Assembly: GCA_964478335.1 (NCBI GenBank)
Contig: CAYZIC010000033.1
Location: 1-23,056 of the forward strand
Direction of reading: 5' to 3'
Source of the DNA: CAYZIC01 sp964478335
GTDB lineage: Bacteria > Verrucomicrobiota > Kiritimatiellia > RFP12 > DVOR01
Length of the DNA: 23,056 nucleotides
Shown piece after piece: positions 7,147-14,781 of the stretch; the stretch's first letter is position 1; each line of letters begins with the position of its first letter. The notes below the pieces were generated by a model. That model worked only from the letters and a program-made list of their open reading frames with translations, was not told the DNA's origin and searched no databases. The position numbers and the translations under genes are program-made.

Positions 7147-7235
7147 TCTCTTACGCTGCAACGGCTCTGCGCTCTTAAATAAGCGGGGTGTGGGATGCAA
7201 TCCCTCCACTGCTACTAGGACTATCAACTAGCACT

Positions 7236-7252
7236 AGGAGGCGCAGCCTCCT
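7236..7252. repeat. Short palindromic hairpin, module C copy 2
   Basis: AGGAGGC-GCA-GCCTCCT has the same arms as 1262-1278; only the trinucleotide loop differs. Both are preceded by ACT and followed by CCC. Confidence 0.75.
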
Positions 7253-7283
7253 CCCTCTGCGGGAGATAATCTGGCAGTCCTAC

Positions 7284-7319
7284 GCTGACTGCGGTCGTAG
7301 ATCGCTCTTCCTGGAACTC
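7284..7319. repeat. Dispersed repeat module B, copy 2
   Basis: It matches 1106-1141 at 33 of 36 positions. It is followed by GAACTTGAAACTGGAACT, which resembles the sequence after the partial copy at 1318. Confidence 0.8.
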
Positions 7320-7393
7320 GAACTTGAAACTGGAACTAGATGACTCTGTCATCTCCCTTTGTGATACAATCCTCTGCAGCCGCCTGCTTGATT

Positions 7394-7487
7394 TTGACAA
7401 GTTTATGGCGTTTTTGTCTAAAAGGGGGCAAAAAAAGGCGATTTGTACCTTTTTTGTGTCGACAGGGGATAGCTTTTGTGGCATACT
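7394..7487 (+). promoter_or_regulatory. Two candidate promoters for the argJBDG cluster
   Basis: Candidate 1 is TTGACA (7394-7399), a 17-bp spacer and TCTAAA (7417-7422). Candidate 2 is TCGACA (7459-7464), a 17-bp spacer and CATACT (7482-7487). Both are upstream of the argJ ATG at 7523, and the second gives the shorter leader. I see no clear ArgR-type palindrome. Confidence 0.5.
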
Positions 7488-7522
7488 ACATCTATCTCAC
7501 TTGTAAAAGGATTGTACCAAAA

Positions 7523-8740
7523 ATGATTTCGTTTCCTGAAAGAACTGGCGGCGTGACGGCTGCGCAGGGTTTTAAAGCAGCTGGTGTACCAGCCGGTATT
7601 AAGTATCAGGAGCGCCGCGATGTGGCGCTCTTAGTGTCTAGTGTGCCTTGTGCTGCTGCGGGTGTCTTTACGACGAATCAGGTTGCTGCAGCGCCGGTCG
7701 TGCTCGATCGTGCTAAATTGGCTGCGACTGGTTTCTGTCAGGCTTTTGTGATCAATAGTGGCTGTGCAAATGCTTGCACGGGCCAGCAGGGCTTGGCTGA
7801 TGCGCAGGCTGTGACTGAGGCTGTGGCAGCAGATCTCCAAATCGATCCGGCGCATACGTGGATCGCTTCTACGGGGGTGATCGGGGCGTTGTTGCCCGTC
7901 GATCGCATGATCGCGGGCGCTCATGCTGCTGCTCAGTGTCTCTCTGTGGAGGGTGGCGATGATGCTGCTCATGCCATCATGACGACTGATACGGTCGATA
8001 AGCAGGCTGCGGTGACGTGTGTCATCGATGGTCAGATAATTACAATCGGGGGTATGTGCAAGGGTGCTGGTATGATCGAGCCGATGATGGCGACGATGTT
8101 GGCCTTTGTCACAACTGATGCGGCTGTGGATCAGGCTTGGCTCCAGGAGGCTTTGACGCAAGCTGCCAATATGAGCTTTAATCGAGTCGTCGTTGATGGC
8201 GATGAGAGCACCAATGATACGTTGGTCTTGTTGGCTAATGGTGTGGCTGGTAACCAGCCGCTCAATGCGACTCACCCTGAGGCGGAGACCTTTTTGGCGG
8301 CGCTTAAGCAGCTCTGTCTCTCGCTGGCGAAGCAGATCGTGATGGATGGCGAGGGTGTGAGCAAGTTTGTCACGGTCTCGGTCTCTGGTGCGCAATCCAA
8401 TGAGGATGCTCACACGGTCGCCCGTGCAATTGCGCGTTCTCCACTGGTCAAGACGTCGTGGTTTGGCGTGGATCCGAACTGGGGTCGTGTGATTTGTGCG
8501 ACGGGCTATGCTGGTGTCGCGGTCGATCCAGAGAAGATCCGCATCTGCTACGGGCCAATCTGTGCTTACGACTGTGGTCGTGTGGCTGACCAAGCGACGC
8601 TGGACCAAATGAAAGCACTCATGCAGGCGAGAGCCTTTGAGGTTTCTGTGGATTTGGGCTCTGGCTCGGGCTTTGATCAAGTCTATACGTGCGACTTGAC
8701 CTTTAAGTATGTCGAGATCAATGCCGAGTACACGACTTAA
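7523..8740 (+). CDS. argJ: Bifunctional ornithine/glutamate N-acetyltransferase (ArgJ)
   Basis: ArgJ moves the acetyl group from N-acetylornithine to glutamate, closing the acetyl cycle of arginine synthesis; many members also use acetyl-CoA. The ATG at 7523 gives 405 residues starting ISFPERTGGVTAAQGF, which matches the usual start of the family. A longer reading from 7340 is open but has no similarity. The SD is AAAAGG at 7505-7510, somewhat far (12 nt). The self-cleavage site is visible as KGAGMIEPMMATML, with Thr191 as the predicted nucleophile that separates alpha and beta chains. SFNRVVVDGDESTNDT and the terminal EYTT are also family hallmarks. Only a short intergenic stretch separates it from argB. 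Whether this copy is mono- or bifunctional cannot be told from sequence; absence of argA here is only suggestive. Confidence 0.95.
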   Translation: MISFPERTGGVTAAQGFKAAGVPAGIKYQERRDVALLVSSVPCAAAGVFTTNQVAAAPVVLDRAKLAATGFCQAFVINSGCANACTGQQGLADAQAVTEAVAADLQIDPAHTWIASTGVIGALLPVDRMIAGAHAAAQCLSVEGGDDAAHAIMTTDTVDKQAAVTCVIDGQIITIGGMCKGAGMIEPMMATMLAFVTTDAAVDQAWLQEALTQAANMSFNRVVVDGDESTNDTLVLLANGVAGNQPLNATHPEAETFLAALKQLCLSLAKQIVMDGEGVSKFVTVSVSGAQSNEDAHTVARAIARSPLVKTSWFGVDPNWGRVICATGYAGVAVDPEKIRICYGPICAYDCGRVADQATLDQMKALMQARAFEVSVDLGSGSGFDQVYTCDLTFKYVEINAEYTT

Positions 8741-8744
8741 GGAG
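8739..8744 (+). promoter_or_regulatory. Shine-Dalgarno site that sets the argB start
   Basis: AAGGAG overlaps the argJ stop codon. GTG (8744) overlaps it and ATG (8747) is only 2 nt away, while ATG (8753) is 8 nt away, so 8753 is the best start. Confidence 0.7.
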
Positions 8745-8752
8745 TGATGATT

Positions 8753-9649
8753 ATGGTAGATGCAATGCAAAGATTTATTGATAAAGCCAATGTCCTTATC
8801 GAGGCGGTGCCCTATATTCAGCGATTTCGTGGGCGCTATGTCGTGGTGAAGGTCGGTGGCAGTGTGATGGAATCGCCAGATAATTTGACGCGCTTGCTCT
8901 CGGATATCGCCTTTATGCGAACGGTCGGGATCAAGGTGATTTTGGTGCACGGCGGCGGTAAGGCGATTTCTCGAGGCATGGAGGCTGCGGGCATCCCGGC
9001 TAACTTTGTGCAGGGCTTGCGGGTGACGTGCGAGCAATCAATCGAGGTCGTCGAGCAGGTCATCAAGCATGAGGTCAATGCAAACCTTGTCAAGATCCTC
9101 AATAGCGATTACCATGTCTTGGCGCGCCCGCTCCATGGCGATTGGGTCATCAAGGCTCAAAAGGTGACGGGGGGCGATCCCGAAACCCATGCGTCGCTCG
9201 ATTGGGGATACGTGGGCGATCCAGTCCAGGTTAAGGTCGATTCGATTACCGAAATGACCGATGCGGGCGTGATCCCGGTCATTACCCCGCTGGGCATTGG
9301 CATCGAGGATGGCAAGCTCTACAATATCAATGCCGATGTGGCGGCGGTGGCTATCGCTAAGGCCATGAAAGTCCACAAACTCGTTTTCATCTCGGACGTG
9401 CCAGGTCTCCTGCGTGATGTCCAAGATGCTGCGTCGCTTATATCCACTTTGAGACTGGGACATATTCAGCCCCTCAAGGATAGCGGCGTCATCAGCGGCG
9501 GAATGCTGCCCAAGATCGATAGCTGTGTGGAGGCAATCACTGCAGGCGTCAAGCGTGTGCACTTGATTGACGGTCGCATGCCACACTCTTTGCTACTCGA
9601 AATTTTTACTAAACAAGGCGTAGGAACGGAGATTAAATCAGATGAGTAA
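8753..9649 (+). CDS. argB: Acetylglutamate kinase
   Basis: ArgB phosphorylates N-acetylglutamate, the second step of arginine synthesis. The 298-residue protein has the amino acid kinase fold: KVGGSVM near residue 33, VILVHGGGKAI for phosphate binding, and NINADVAAVAIAKA with LVFISDVPGLL later. The segment before the first glycine motif (AMQRFIDKANVLIEAVPYIQRFRG) is the N-terminal helix that arginine-inhibited kinases of this family have and the E. coli type lacks. Because the acetyl cycle (argJ) makes this step the control point, feedback inhibition by arginine is likely; this is inference. The gene starts 12 nt after argJ and its last 8 nt overlap the start of argD. Confidence 0.95.
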   Translation: MVDAMQRFIDKANVLIEAVPYIQRFRGRYVVVKVGGSVMESPDNLTRLLSDIAFMRTVGIKVILVHGGGKAISRGMEAAGIPANFVQGLRVTCEQSIEVVEQVIKHEVNANLVKILNSDYHVLARPLHGDWVIKAQKVTGGDPETHASLDWGYVGDPVQVKVDSITEMTDAGVIPVITPLGIGIEDGKLYNINADVAAVAIAKAMKVHKLVFISDVPGLLRDVQDAASLISTLRLGHIQPLKDSGVISGGMLPKIDSCVEAITAGVKRVHLIDGRMPHSLLLEIFTKQGVGTEIKSDE

Positions 9650-10835
9650 TAAGAATCAAGACATCGCAGATTTGTACAATATGTATCTAATGAGCACCTA
9701 TGCTCCTCATGTCGCATTAGTTGAGGGCAAGGGCAGCCGCGTGCGTGACATCGATGGCATGCAGTATTTGGATTTCACCTCAGGTATCGCAACCTTGGCT
9801 TGTGGACACAATCGCCCTGAAATCATCGAAGCGGTCAAGCAACAAGCTGGCCAAATGATGCATATGTCCAACCTGTACTACAATGTCAACATGGTCCTCT
9901 TGGCCCAAAAGCTCTCCAAGGCTGCTGGCGGTGGCAAGTGCTTTTTCTGCAACTCGGGTACCGAGGCGAATGAGGCGATGGTCAAGCTCGCTCGTGCTTG
10001 GGGCCACGACCAGGGTAAGTACGAGGTCATCACCATGAATAAGTCTTTTCATGGGCGTACGCTGGCCATGTGCGCAGCTACCGCTCAAGAGAAGATCCAA
10101 AAGGGCTTTGACCCGATGCCAACTGGCTTTGCCTATGCGGACTTTAATGATATCGAATCTGTCAAGGCGGCTATCAACGACAAGACCGTGGCAATCATGC
10201 TCGAATTAGTCCAGGGTGAAGGCGGCGTCTTGCCTGCTGAACAAGATTTTGTCGCTCAGGTCCGCGAATTGTGCGACCAAAAGGGCCTCTTGATGCTCGT
10301 CGACGAAATCCAAACTGGCATGGGCCGTACGGGCTCGCTCTTTGCTTGGGAGCAGTATGGGATCCGTCCTGATGTCTTCTCTTTGGCCAAGGCACTTGGT
10401 GGCGGGTTGCCTCTCGGTGCAATCGTCGCAAAGCCCGAATGCTCTGACGTCTTCCAGCCTGGCATGCACGGCACTACCTTTGGCGGTAACCCTGTCGCTT
10501 GCGCGGCTGCTCTCGCCGTCCTCGATGTCATCGAAAACAACGACCTCTGCGCTCGCGCTAAGGAATCTGGCGAAATCCTCATGGAGGCCCTCGAAGGTTT
10601 CGCAGAAGCTTACCCCCAAGTCTTGGCCGTCCGCGGTATGGGATTGATGGTCGGCCTCGTCGTCGATGGCTCTGCTAAGGAAATCGTCGACACCTGCCGC
10701 AACATGGGATTGCTCTGCTGCACCGCTGGCGAACACGTCGTCCGCTTCTTGCCCGCACTCACCGTGAGCGAACGCGACATCGAGGAAGCTCTCGATATGC
10801 TCGGTGATGCTTTCGAAGAGCTCTACGCTAAATAA
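9642..10835 (+). CDS. argD: Acetylornithine aminotransferase
   Basis: ArgD is a class III PLP aminotransferase that converts N-acetylglutamate semialdehyde to N-acetylornithine. The 397-residue protein has the expected features: a substrate and PLP phosphate region CNSGTEANEAMVKLAR, SFHGRTLAMCAATAQ, the cofactor aspartate in DEIQTGMGRTG, and the Schiff-base Lys250 in SLAKALGGGLPLGA. TTFGGNPVACAAALAVLD follows. The ATG lies inside the end of argB (8-nt overlap, ATGAGTAA), so translation is probably coupled; a GGAGA just upstream can act as SD. The same family includes ornithine and succinylornithine transaminases, but position in the cluster supports argD. Confidence 0.94.
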   Translation: MSNKNQDIADLYNMYLMSTYAPHVALVEGKGSRVRDIDGMQYLDFTSGIATLACGHNRPEIIEAVKQQAGQMMHMSNLYYNVNMVLLAQKLSKAAGGGKCFFCNSGTEANEAMVKLARAWGHDQGKYEVITMNKSFHGRTLAMCAATAQEKIQKGFDPMPTGFAYADFNDIESVKAAINDKTVAIMLELVQGEGGVLPAEQDFVAQVRELCDQKGLLMLVDEIQTGMGRTGSLFAWEQYGIRPDVFSLAKALGGGLPLGAIVAKPECSDVFQPGMHGTTFGGNPVACAAALAVLDVIENNDLCARAKESGEILMEALEGFAEAYPQVLAVRGMGLMVGLVVDGSAKEIVDTCRNMGLLCCTAGEHVVRFLPALTVSERDIEEALDMLGDAFEELYAK

Positions 10836-10877
10836 TTTAACCATTCATACACATCATTATTAATAGGAGATATTAAA

Positions 10878-12119
10878 ATGGCTCTCTCAATCAAAGACCT
10901 CAAAGGCAAAGTCGCTGGCACTTGCGTGTCGGGCGGTTTGGATTCTCGTACCATCGCTAAGTTGATGGTCGAGGAAGGTGTCAAGGTCATCGGTTTCACC
11001 GGTGGCATTGGCCAACCTGACGAAAAGGACATCAACGATGTCGCTACCCGTATGTCTGTCTGCGGTATCGAAACTGTCATCGTTGACTTGCGCAACGAAA
11101 TGGCTGACGCTTGCTACGAAGCGATCAAGGCTCAAGCCATGTACGACGGCGGCTACTGGAACTCCACCGGCATCGGCCGTGCAGTCACCATCAAGGGCCT
11201 CGTCACCGAAATGAAAAAGCGCGGCTGCGATGTCCTCGTCCATGGCGCTACTGGCCGTGGCAACGACCAAATGCGTATCGAGCGCTACACCAATGTCTTC
11301 GCTCCGGATATGAAGGTCTACGCTCCTTGGCGTGACGCTGTCCTCCTCGAGAAATTCCCTGGACGCACCCAAATGGTCGACTACTTAGCTCAATACGGCA
11401 TCGAAGCTTTTGCTGGCGGTAAGAAAAAGTACTCCACCGACGCGAACCTCGCTGGTCTCTCTCACGAAGCTGAAGACCTCGAATCCATGGAAACCTCCAT
11501 GTCCATCGTCGAGCCCACCATGGGCGTCTGGCCTCAACAGGCTCCTGACACCCCGGAAACCGTGACCATCCGTTTCGAAAAGGGTCGCGCTGTCCAAATC
11601 AATGGCGCTGATGTCTCCCCGCTCGAAGGCATGGTCTTGGCGAATACCATCGGTGGTCGCAACGGTATCGGCATGAAGCACGCTCTCGAAAACCGCATCA
11701 TCGGCACCAAGAGCCGTGGCGTTTACGAAGCTCCCGGTATGGAATTGCTCGGTACCGCAATCCGCTACGTCTACCAAGCCACCATGGCTCGCCGCGAGAC
11801 GGCATTTTTCATGAGCTTGTCTAAGCTCATCACCGACCAGATCTACGATGGCCACTACTTTGACCCCGTCTGCGTTGCTGCTCGCGCTGCTGTCGATACC
11901 TTGGCTCAATACGCCAATGGCACCGTCACTCTCAGCCTCTACAAGGGTAACATCTTCTTTGATGCATTGACCGATTGCCCCGCAACGATCTACAACGAAG
12001 AAGACTCCTCCATGGAAGCTTCCGACGGCATCAGCCCTGTCAGCTCACAAGGCTTCGCTGAAGTCCAGAGCGTCGAAGCCATCTCCTTGGCTAAGGCTGG
12101 CCAAATCGCTGGCATCTAA
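10878..12119 (+). CDS. argG: Argininosuccinate synthase
   Basis: ArgG joins citrulline and aspartate with ATP to make argininosuccinate. The 413-residue protein begins with the PP-loop SGGLDS near residue 18. It continues with IGQPDEKD, STGIGRAVTIKGL, GATGRGNDQMR, YSTDANLAGLSHEAEDLE and GGRNGIGMKHALENRI, the last followed by KSRGVYEAPGMELL. The wording of these motifs is closer to the E. coli-type ArgG than to the shorter type common in Gram-positives. The PP-loop has Ser-Arg-Thr where many family members have Thr-Ser, a small change. A good SD (AGGAGA, 10865-10870) precedes the ATG. Codon use is C-rich and uniform, as in well-expressed genes. A 42-bp gap separates it from argD, and a double hairpin ends the cluster. 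argH and argF are not in the window. Confidence 0.95.
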   Translation: MALSIKDLKGKVAGTCVSGGLDSRTIAKLMVEEGVKVIGFTGGIGQPDEKDINDVATRMSVCGIETVIVDLRNEMADACYEAIKAQAMYDGGYWNSTGIGRAVTIKGLVTEMKKRGCDVLVHGATGRGNDQMRIERYTNVFAPDMKVYAPWRDAVLLEKFPGRTQMVDYLAQYGIEAFAGGKKKYSTDANLAGLSHEAEDLESMETSMSIVEPTMGVWPQQAPDTPETVTIRFEKGRAVQINGADVSPLEGMVLANTIGGRNGIGMKHALENRIIGTKSRGVYEAPGMELLGTAIRYVYQATMARRETAFFMSLSKLITDQIYDGHYFDPVCVAARAAVDTLAQYANGTVTLSLYKGNIFFDALTDCPATIYNEEDSSMEASDGISPVSSQGFAEVQSVEAISLAKAGQIAGI

Positions 12120-12124
12120 GCCCA

Positions 12125-12174
12125 ATCAGCAGCCATCTGCTGATCAAAAAGCCGCTCTATCGAGCGGCTTTTTT
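12125..12174 (+). terminator. Tandem hairpin terminator after argG
   Basis: A first hairpin ATCAGCAG-CCAT-CTGCTGAT (12125-12144) is followed directly by AAAAAGCCGCTC-TATC-GAGCGGCTTTTTT (12146-12174). The second has the A/T-flanked stem of a classic terminator. Its arms are the same as those after glycogen phosphorylase. Confidence 0.9.
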
Positions 12175-12243
12175 CCCTCTTGAGAGCTTATTGACCTCGA
12201 TAGGTGCACCGATGAAAGTTTCCTTGGCTTGGCTGGCTTTTAC

Positions 12244-12259
12244 GCTTGAAACTTCAAGC
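12244..12259. promoter_or_regulatory. Palindrome over the -35 box, candidate operator
   Basis: GCTTGAAACTTCAAGC is symmetric at 14 of 16 positions and covers the whole -35 element. Some methyltransferases of type II systems repress their own promoter by binding such a palindrome. Here there is no separate controller gene and no clear helix-turn-helix in the methyltransferase, so this is only a candidate. Confidence 0.35.
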
Positions 12260-12274
12260 AAAATAAGGTACACT
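12246..12274 (+). promoter_or_regulatory. Predicted promoter of the R-M genes, possibly also of smc
   Basis: TTGAAA (12246-12251) and TACACT (12269-12274) are spaced by exactly 17 bp. The methyltransferase ATG is at 12316. Confidence 0.65.
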
Positions 12275-12315
12275 AGGGCTTTCTTTACTCAATCTTAAAT
12301 GACACGGATAGACAC

Positions 12316-13713
12316 ATGGATTATTCATTACCAGAATTAGAAGATTTGCATCTCGACGAAGAGCAGTTGACCTTTATGAAAGAGCTGTATCAAGTGGAGA
12401 ATACTGCAAGTCGTCCAGCCACAAAGCGTCGTCTGCTCTCACTGTTTTCTGGTGGAGGTGGTATGGATCTTGGTTTTGAGGGTGGCTTTAGCGTACACCG
12501 TGCTTGTGTGAATGAGCTCTTTTATGCCAATTGGCTCGCCGAACCAGTGCCTGGCAAGGCTGATTGGGTGCGTCTACCCACGACCTCTTTTGAGACGGTC
12601 TTTGCTAATGACATTGAGCCTGCCGCAGCCCGTGCATGGCGTTACTATTTTGCAAAGAGGCACTCTGTCGAAGGTCGCTACCAGACTCGCAGTGTTGTCG
12701 ATCTGGTCAAAGACCACGAGGCTGGTAAGTTTGAGTTTCCCGCAAAGATTGATATCGTCACGGGGGGATTCCCTTGCAATGACTTTAGCGTGGCGGGCAA
12801 GCGTAATGGATTTGATAGCCACCGGTCGCATACGGGTGAGCTGCGCTCTGGTGAGGAAGCCTCCGCAGAATCGCGTGGTAAGCTCTATTGGTGGATGAAG
12901 CAAGTTGTCGAGATCACAAAGCCCAAGGTCTTTGTCGCCGAAAATGTCAAGGGTCTCGTCTCTCTGGCTAATGTTAAGAAGATTATTGAGGATGACTTTA
13001 GGCATATCTCAGGGGGGTATCTTGTGGTACCTGCGCAGGTGCTTTTTGCGCCAGACTATGGCGTGCCACAGACCCGTGAGCGTGTGATCTTTATCGGGTT
13101 GCGCAAAGACCAGCTCAAGCCAGAGGCTCTCGAGGCGCTCTCTCTGCCTGTCGTTGCCTCGGACTATTCTCTCTACCCTCCTGCCACTCATGCAATCGTA
13201 ACTACGAAGCTCTTGAAGAAGTATGTGCCTGTGGGTCAAGTCTTCGCAGATCTCGTTGAACCCGAGCTCGCACAGGATCTCAGCCAAAAGACCTTCTCTC
13301 AAGCTAAGTTTATGGGCACGCATTGTCAAGGGCAAAAGGAAGTAGATCTTACCCAACTCGCCCCAACGATTCGAGCAGAACATCATGGTAATATCGAGTA
13401 TCGCCGTTTGAGTGCTGAGCATGGTGGTAAGCATCATGACGAATTGGCTAAAGGCTTGCCAGAGCGTCGCCTCACTGTTAGGGAATGTGCCCGCGTGCAG
13501 ACCTTTCCTGACGACTACGACTTTGTGATCAATAAGGTCGAACCAGACCGTGTCACTTGGTCGGATGATAATCTGATGGGATCGTCGCGAGCGAACTATT
13601 TGAATTCAACGGCGGGCTATCGTATTATTGGTAACGCCGTGCCACCATTGCTTGCCTATCACATTGCCCATCGCTTAGAAGTGCTGTGGGATCGTCTCTT
13701 TATCGAGGAGTAG
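12316..13713 (+). CDS. Type II DNA (cytosine-5-)-methyltransferase
   Basis: This 465-residue enzyme should methylate cytosine at C5 in a short target, protecting host DNA from the adjacent nuclease. All key motifs are visible in order. Motif I SLFSGGGGMDLGFE (about 42-55) binds AdoMet. Motif IV GGFPCNDFS holds the nucleophile Cys154. Motif VI is ENV (about 210). Motif VIII is QTRERVIFIG (about 252). Motif IX is RRLTVRECARVQTFPDDY (about 386). Motif X is GYRIIGNAVPPLLAYHIA (about 434). The stretch between VIII and IX is the target-recognition domain; the recognised sequence cannot be read from it by eye. A 40-residue N-terminal extension precedes motif I, with no obvious helix-turn-helix. Its SD is weak (GGATA). 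The stop is 4 nt before the endonuclease ATG, so the two are co-translated. Base composition looks slightly more AT-rich than neighbours. Confidence 0.95.
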   Translation: MDYSLPELEDLHLDEEQLTFMKELYQVENTASRPATKRRLLSLFSGGGGMDLGFEGGFSVHRACVNELFYANWLAEPVPGKADWVRLPTTSFETVFANDIEPAAARAWRYYFAKRHSVEGRYQTRSVVDLVKDHEAGKFEFPAKIDIVTGGFPCNDFSVAGKRNGFDSHRSHTGELRSGEEASAESRGKLYWWMKQVVEITKPKVFVAENVKGLVSLANVKKIIEDDFRHISGGYLVVPAQVLFAPDYGVPQTRERVIFIGLRKDQLKPEALEALSLPVVASDYSLYPPATHAIVTTKLLKKYVPVGQVFADLVEPELAQDLSQKTFSQAKFMGTHCQGQKEVDLTQLAPTIRAEHHGNIEYRRLSAEHGGKHHDELAKGLPERRLTVRECARVQTFPDDYDFVINKVEPDRVTWSDDNLMGSSRANYLNSTAGYRIIGNAVPPLLAYHIAHRLEVLWDRLFIEE

Positions 13714-13717
13714 GATT

Positions 13718-14776
13718 ATGGTTTATTCTGAGAATCGCCAAGCACATCAAGACGAATTTGAATCGCTCCTCTCGCAAACTTGCGAGCAGATCCGGCAGGC
13801 GTATCAGAATAAGGCATATACGCCTGCAGAGTTTGAAGAGGTCGTCTTTGTCGCAATGACTCAGGTGGCTGTCGGCACGATCTTTGAGGGTACCATTCGA
13901 CTCATTTCTGGTCATAAGTTCCCTGATATTGTCGCCTACAACTACTATGGGGTCGAGGTTAAGCTCACGCAGCAAGATCACTGGACGACGATGGGTAATA
14001 GCATCCTAGAGAGCTGTCGAATCCCAGGTGTAGAGCGCATTTACCTCTTGATGGGCAAGCTCGGAGGACAGATGGATGTGAGATTTCGAGTCTATTATGA
14101 GTGTGTCAAAGACGTCGCAGTGACCCATTCCCCTCGCTATTTACTCGATATGAACCTCCCTGTTGGCGAGTCGGTATTTGATCACTTACAGCTCGACTAT
14201 GACCACGTGCGAAACGCTGAAAACCCCATCCAGATTTTCGTCGATTACTACTCTAAGCTCTTAAAGCCAGGAGAAGAGCCTGCTTGGTGGATGAATCCAA
14301 GTCAAGCTCAAGAGCTGAAGGCTACGCCTCTGCGGATTACCTTTTGGAAGGATTTGCCAAAGGATATGCGAGTGAAGATTCTTGGAGAGTTCTTCTTTCT
14401 CTTTCCTGAATTATTTACAGGTGGATCGGTCAAGTATGAGGCCTGTGCGCTTTATTTGATCAAAGAGTATGGCGTGATTAATGCCTCCTTACGAGATGTC
14501 TTTTCGGCGGGTGGCAAGAGTATCGAGCGCTTCGGTGAAAAGACTTTTAAAGACTGCTCGAGCATCTATCGTCATTTTAATCTTGCGAAAGAGAGCTTCG
14601 TCACGGCGCTCAAGACGTTGCCCCTCGAGATTTGCCAATCCTATAATCCGCAGTATCGTCACCTCTCTCCGCTCCCTGAGCAACGCTTTACGTGCTGGAC
14701 TAAACTCTTTTGTGCATCTGCAACCAAGCGTAGCCTACACAAGGCAATTGTCGCTGATATCAAAACTCTGATCTAA
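13718..14776 (+). CDS. Type II restriction endonuclease (PD-(D/E)XK fold)
   Basis: This 352-residue protein is called from its position next to the methyltransferase and from a PD-(D/E)XK active site: FPDIVAYNYYGVEVKLT contains Asp70, Glu80 and Lys82 with the usual spacing. An upstream glutamate in IFEGTIRLISGHKFPD could complete metal binding. The second half, from residue 170 or so, contains a helical region that may bind DNA or help dimerise. No methyltransferase or helicase motifs occur in it, in line with a type II enzyme. The recognition sequence is unknown to me. GAGGAG at 13705-13710, inside the end of the methyltransferase gene, is a good SD 7 nt before the ATG. The gene ends 5 nt before smc. 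No deaminase, Vsr or controller gene is adjacent. Confidence 0.85.
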   Translation: MVYSENRQAHQDEFESLLSQTCEQIRQAYQNKAYTPAEFEEVVFVAMTQVAVGTIFEGTIRLISGHKFPDIVAYNYYGVEVKLTQQDHWTTMGNSILESCRIPGVERIYLLMGKLGGQMDVRFRVYYECVKDVAVTHSPRYLLDMNLPVGESVFDHLQLDYDHVRNAENPIQIFVDYYSKLLKPGEEPAWWMNPSQAQELKATPLRITFWKDLPKDMRVKILGEFFFLFPELFTGGSVKYEACALYLIKEYGVINASLRDVFSAGGKSIERFGEKTFKDCSSIYRHFNLAKESFVTALKTLPLEICQSYNPQYRHLSPLPEQRFTCWTKLFCASATKRSLHKAIVADIKTLI

Positions 14777-14781
14777 CTATT

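Larger units (their letters stand above)
7039..7522. other. Gene-free gap with repeat modules upstream of the arginine cluster
   Basis: This 484-bp stretch carries no credible gene. The argJ frame is open upstream to 7340, but that part has no family similarity. It contains the terminator (7044-7082), a short version of the 21-bp array (about 7091-7146), the shared word GCTGCAACGGCTCTG (7155-7169, also at 1000-1014), palindrome C (7236-7252), module B (7284-7319) and two candidate promoters for argJ. Confidence 0.75.

Noticed and set aside
5914..7227. Long antisense open frame over glycogen phosphorylase
   Set aside because: Shadow of glgP; no start signals, and it runs through the terminator and into the repeats.
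7340..7522. Longer argJ start
   Set aside because: The frame is open, but this part has no similarity to ArgJ, includes the likely promoter, and the family's usual N-terminus begins at 7523.
7631..9037. Long antisense open frame (468 codons) over argJ and argB
   Set aside because: It is the reverse-strand shadow of two well-supported genes; its translation is Arg/His/Ile-rich with no domain, and it has no promoter or SD.
12175..14781. R-M pair as part of an identifiable mobile element
   Set aside because: No integrase, transposase, inverted or direct terminal repeats, or tRNA attachment site could be found at its edges.
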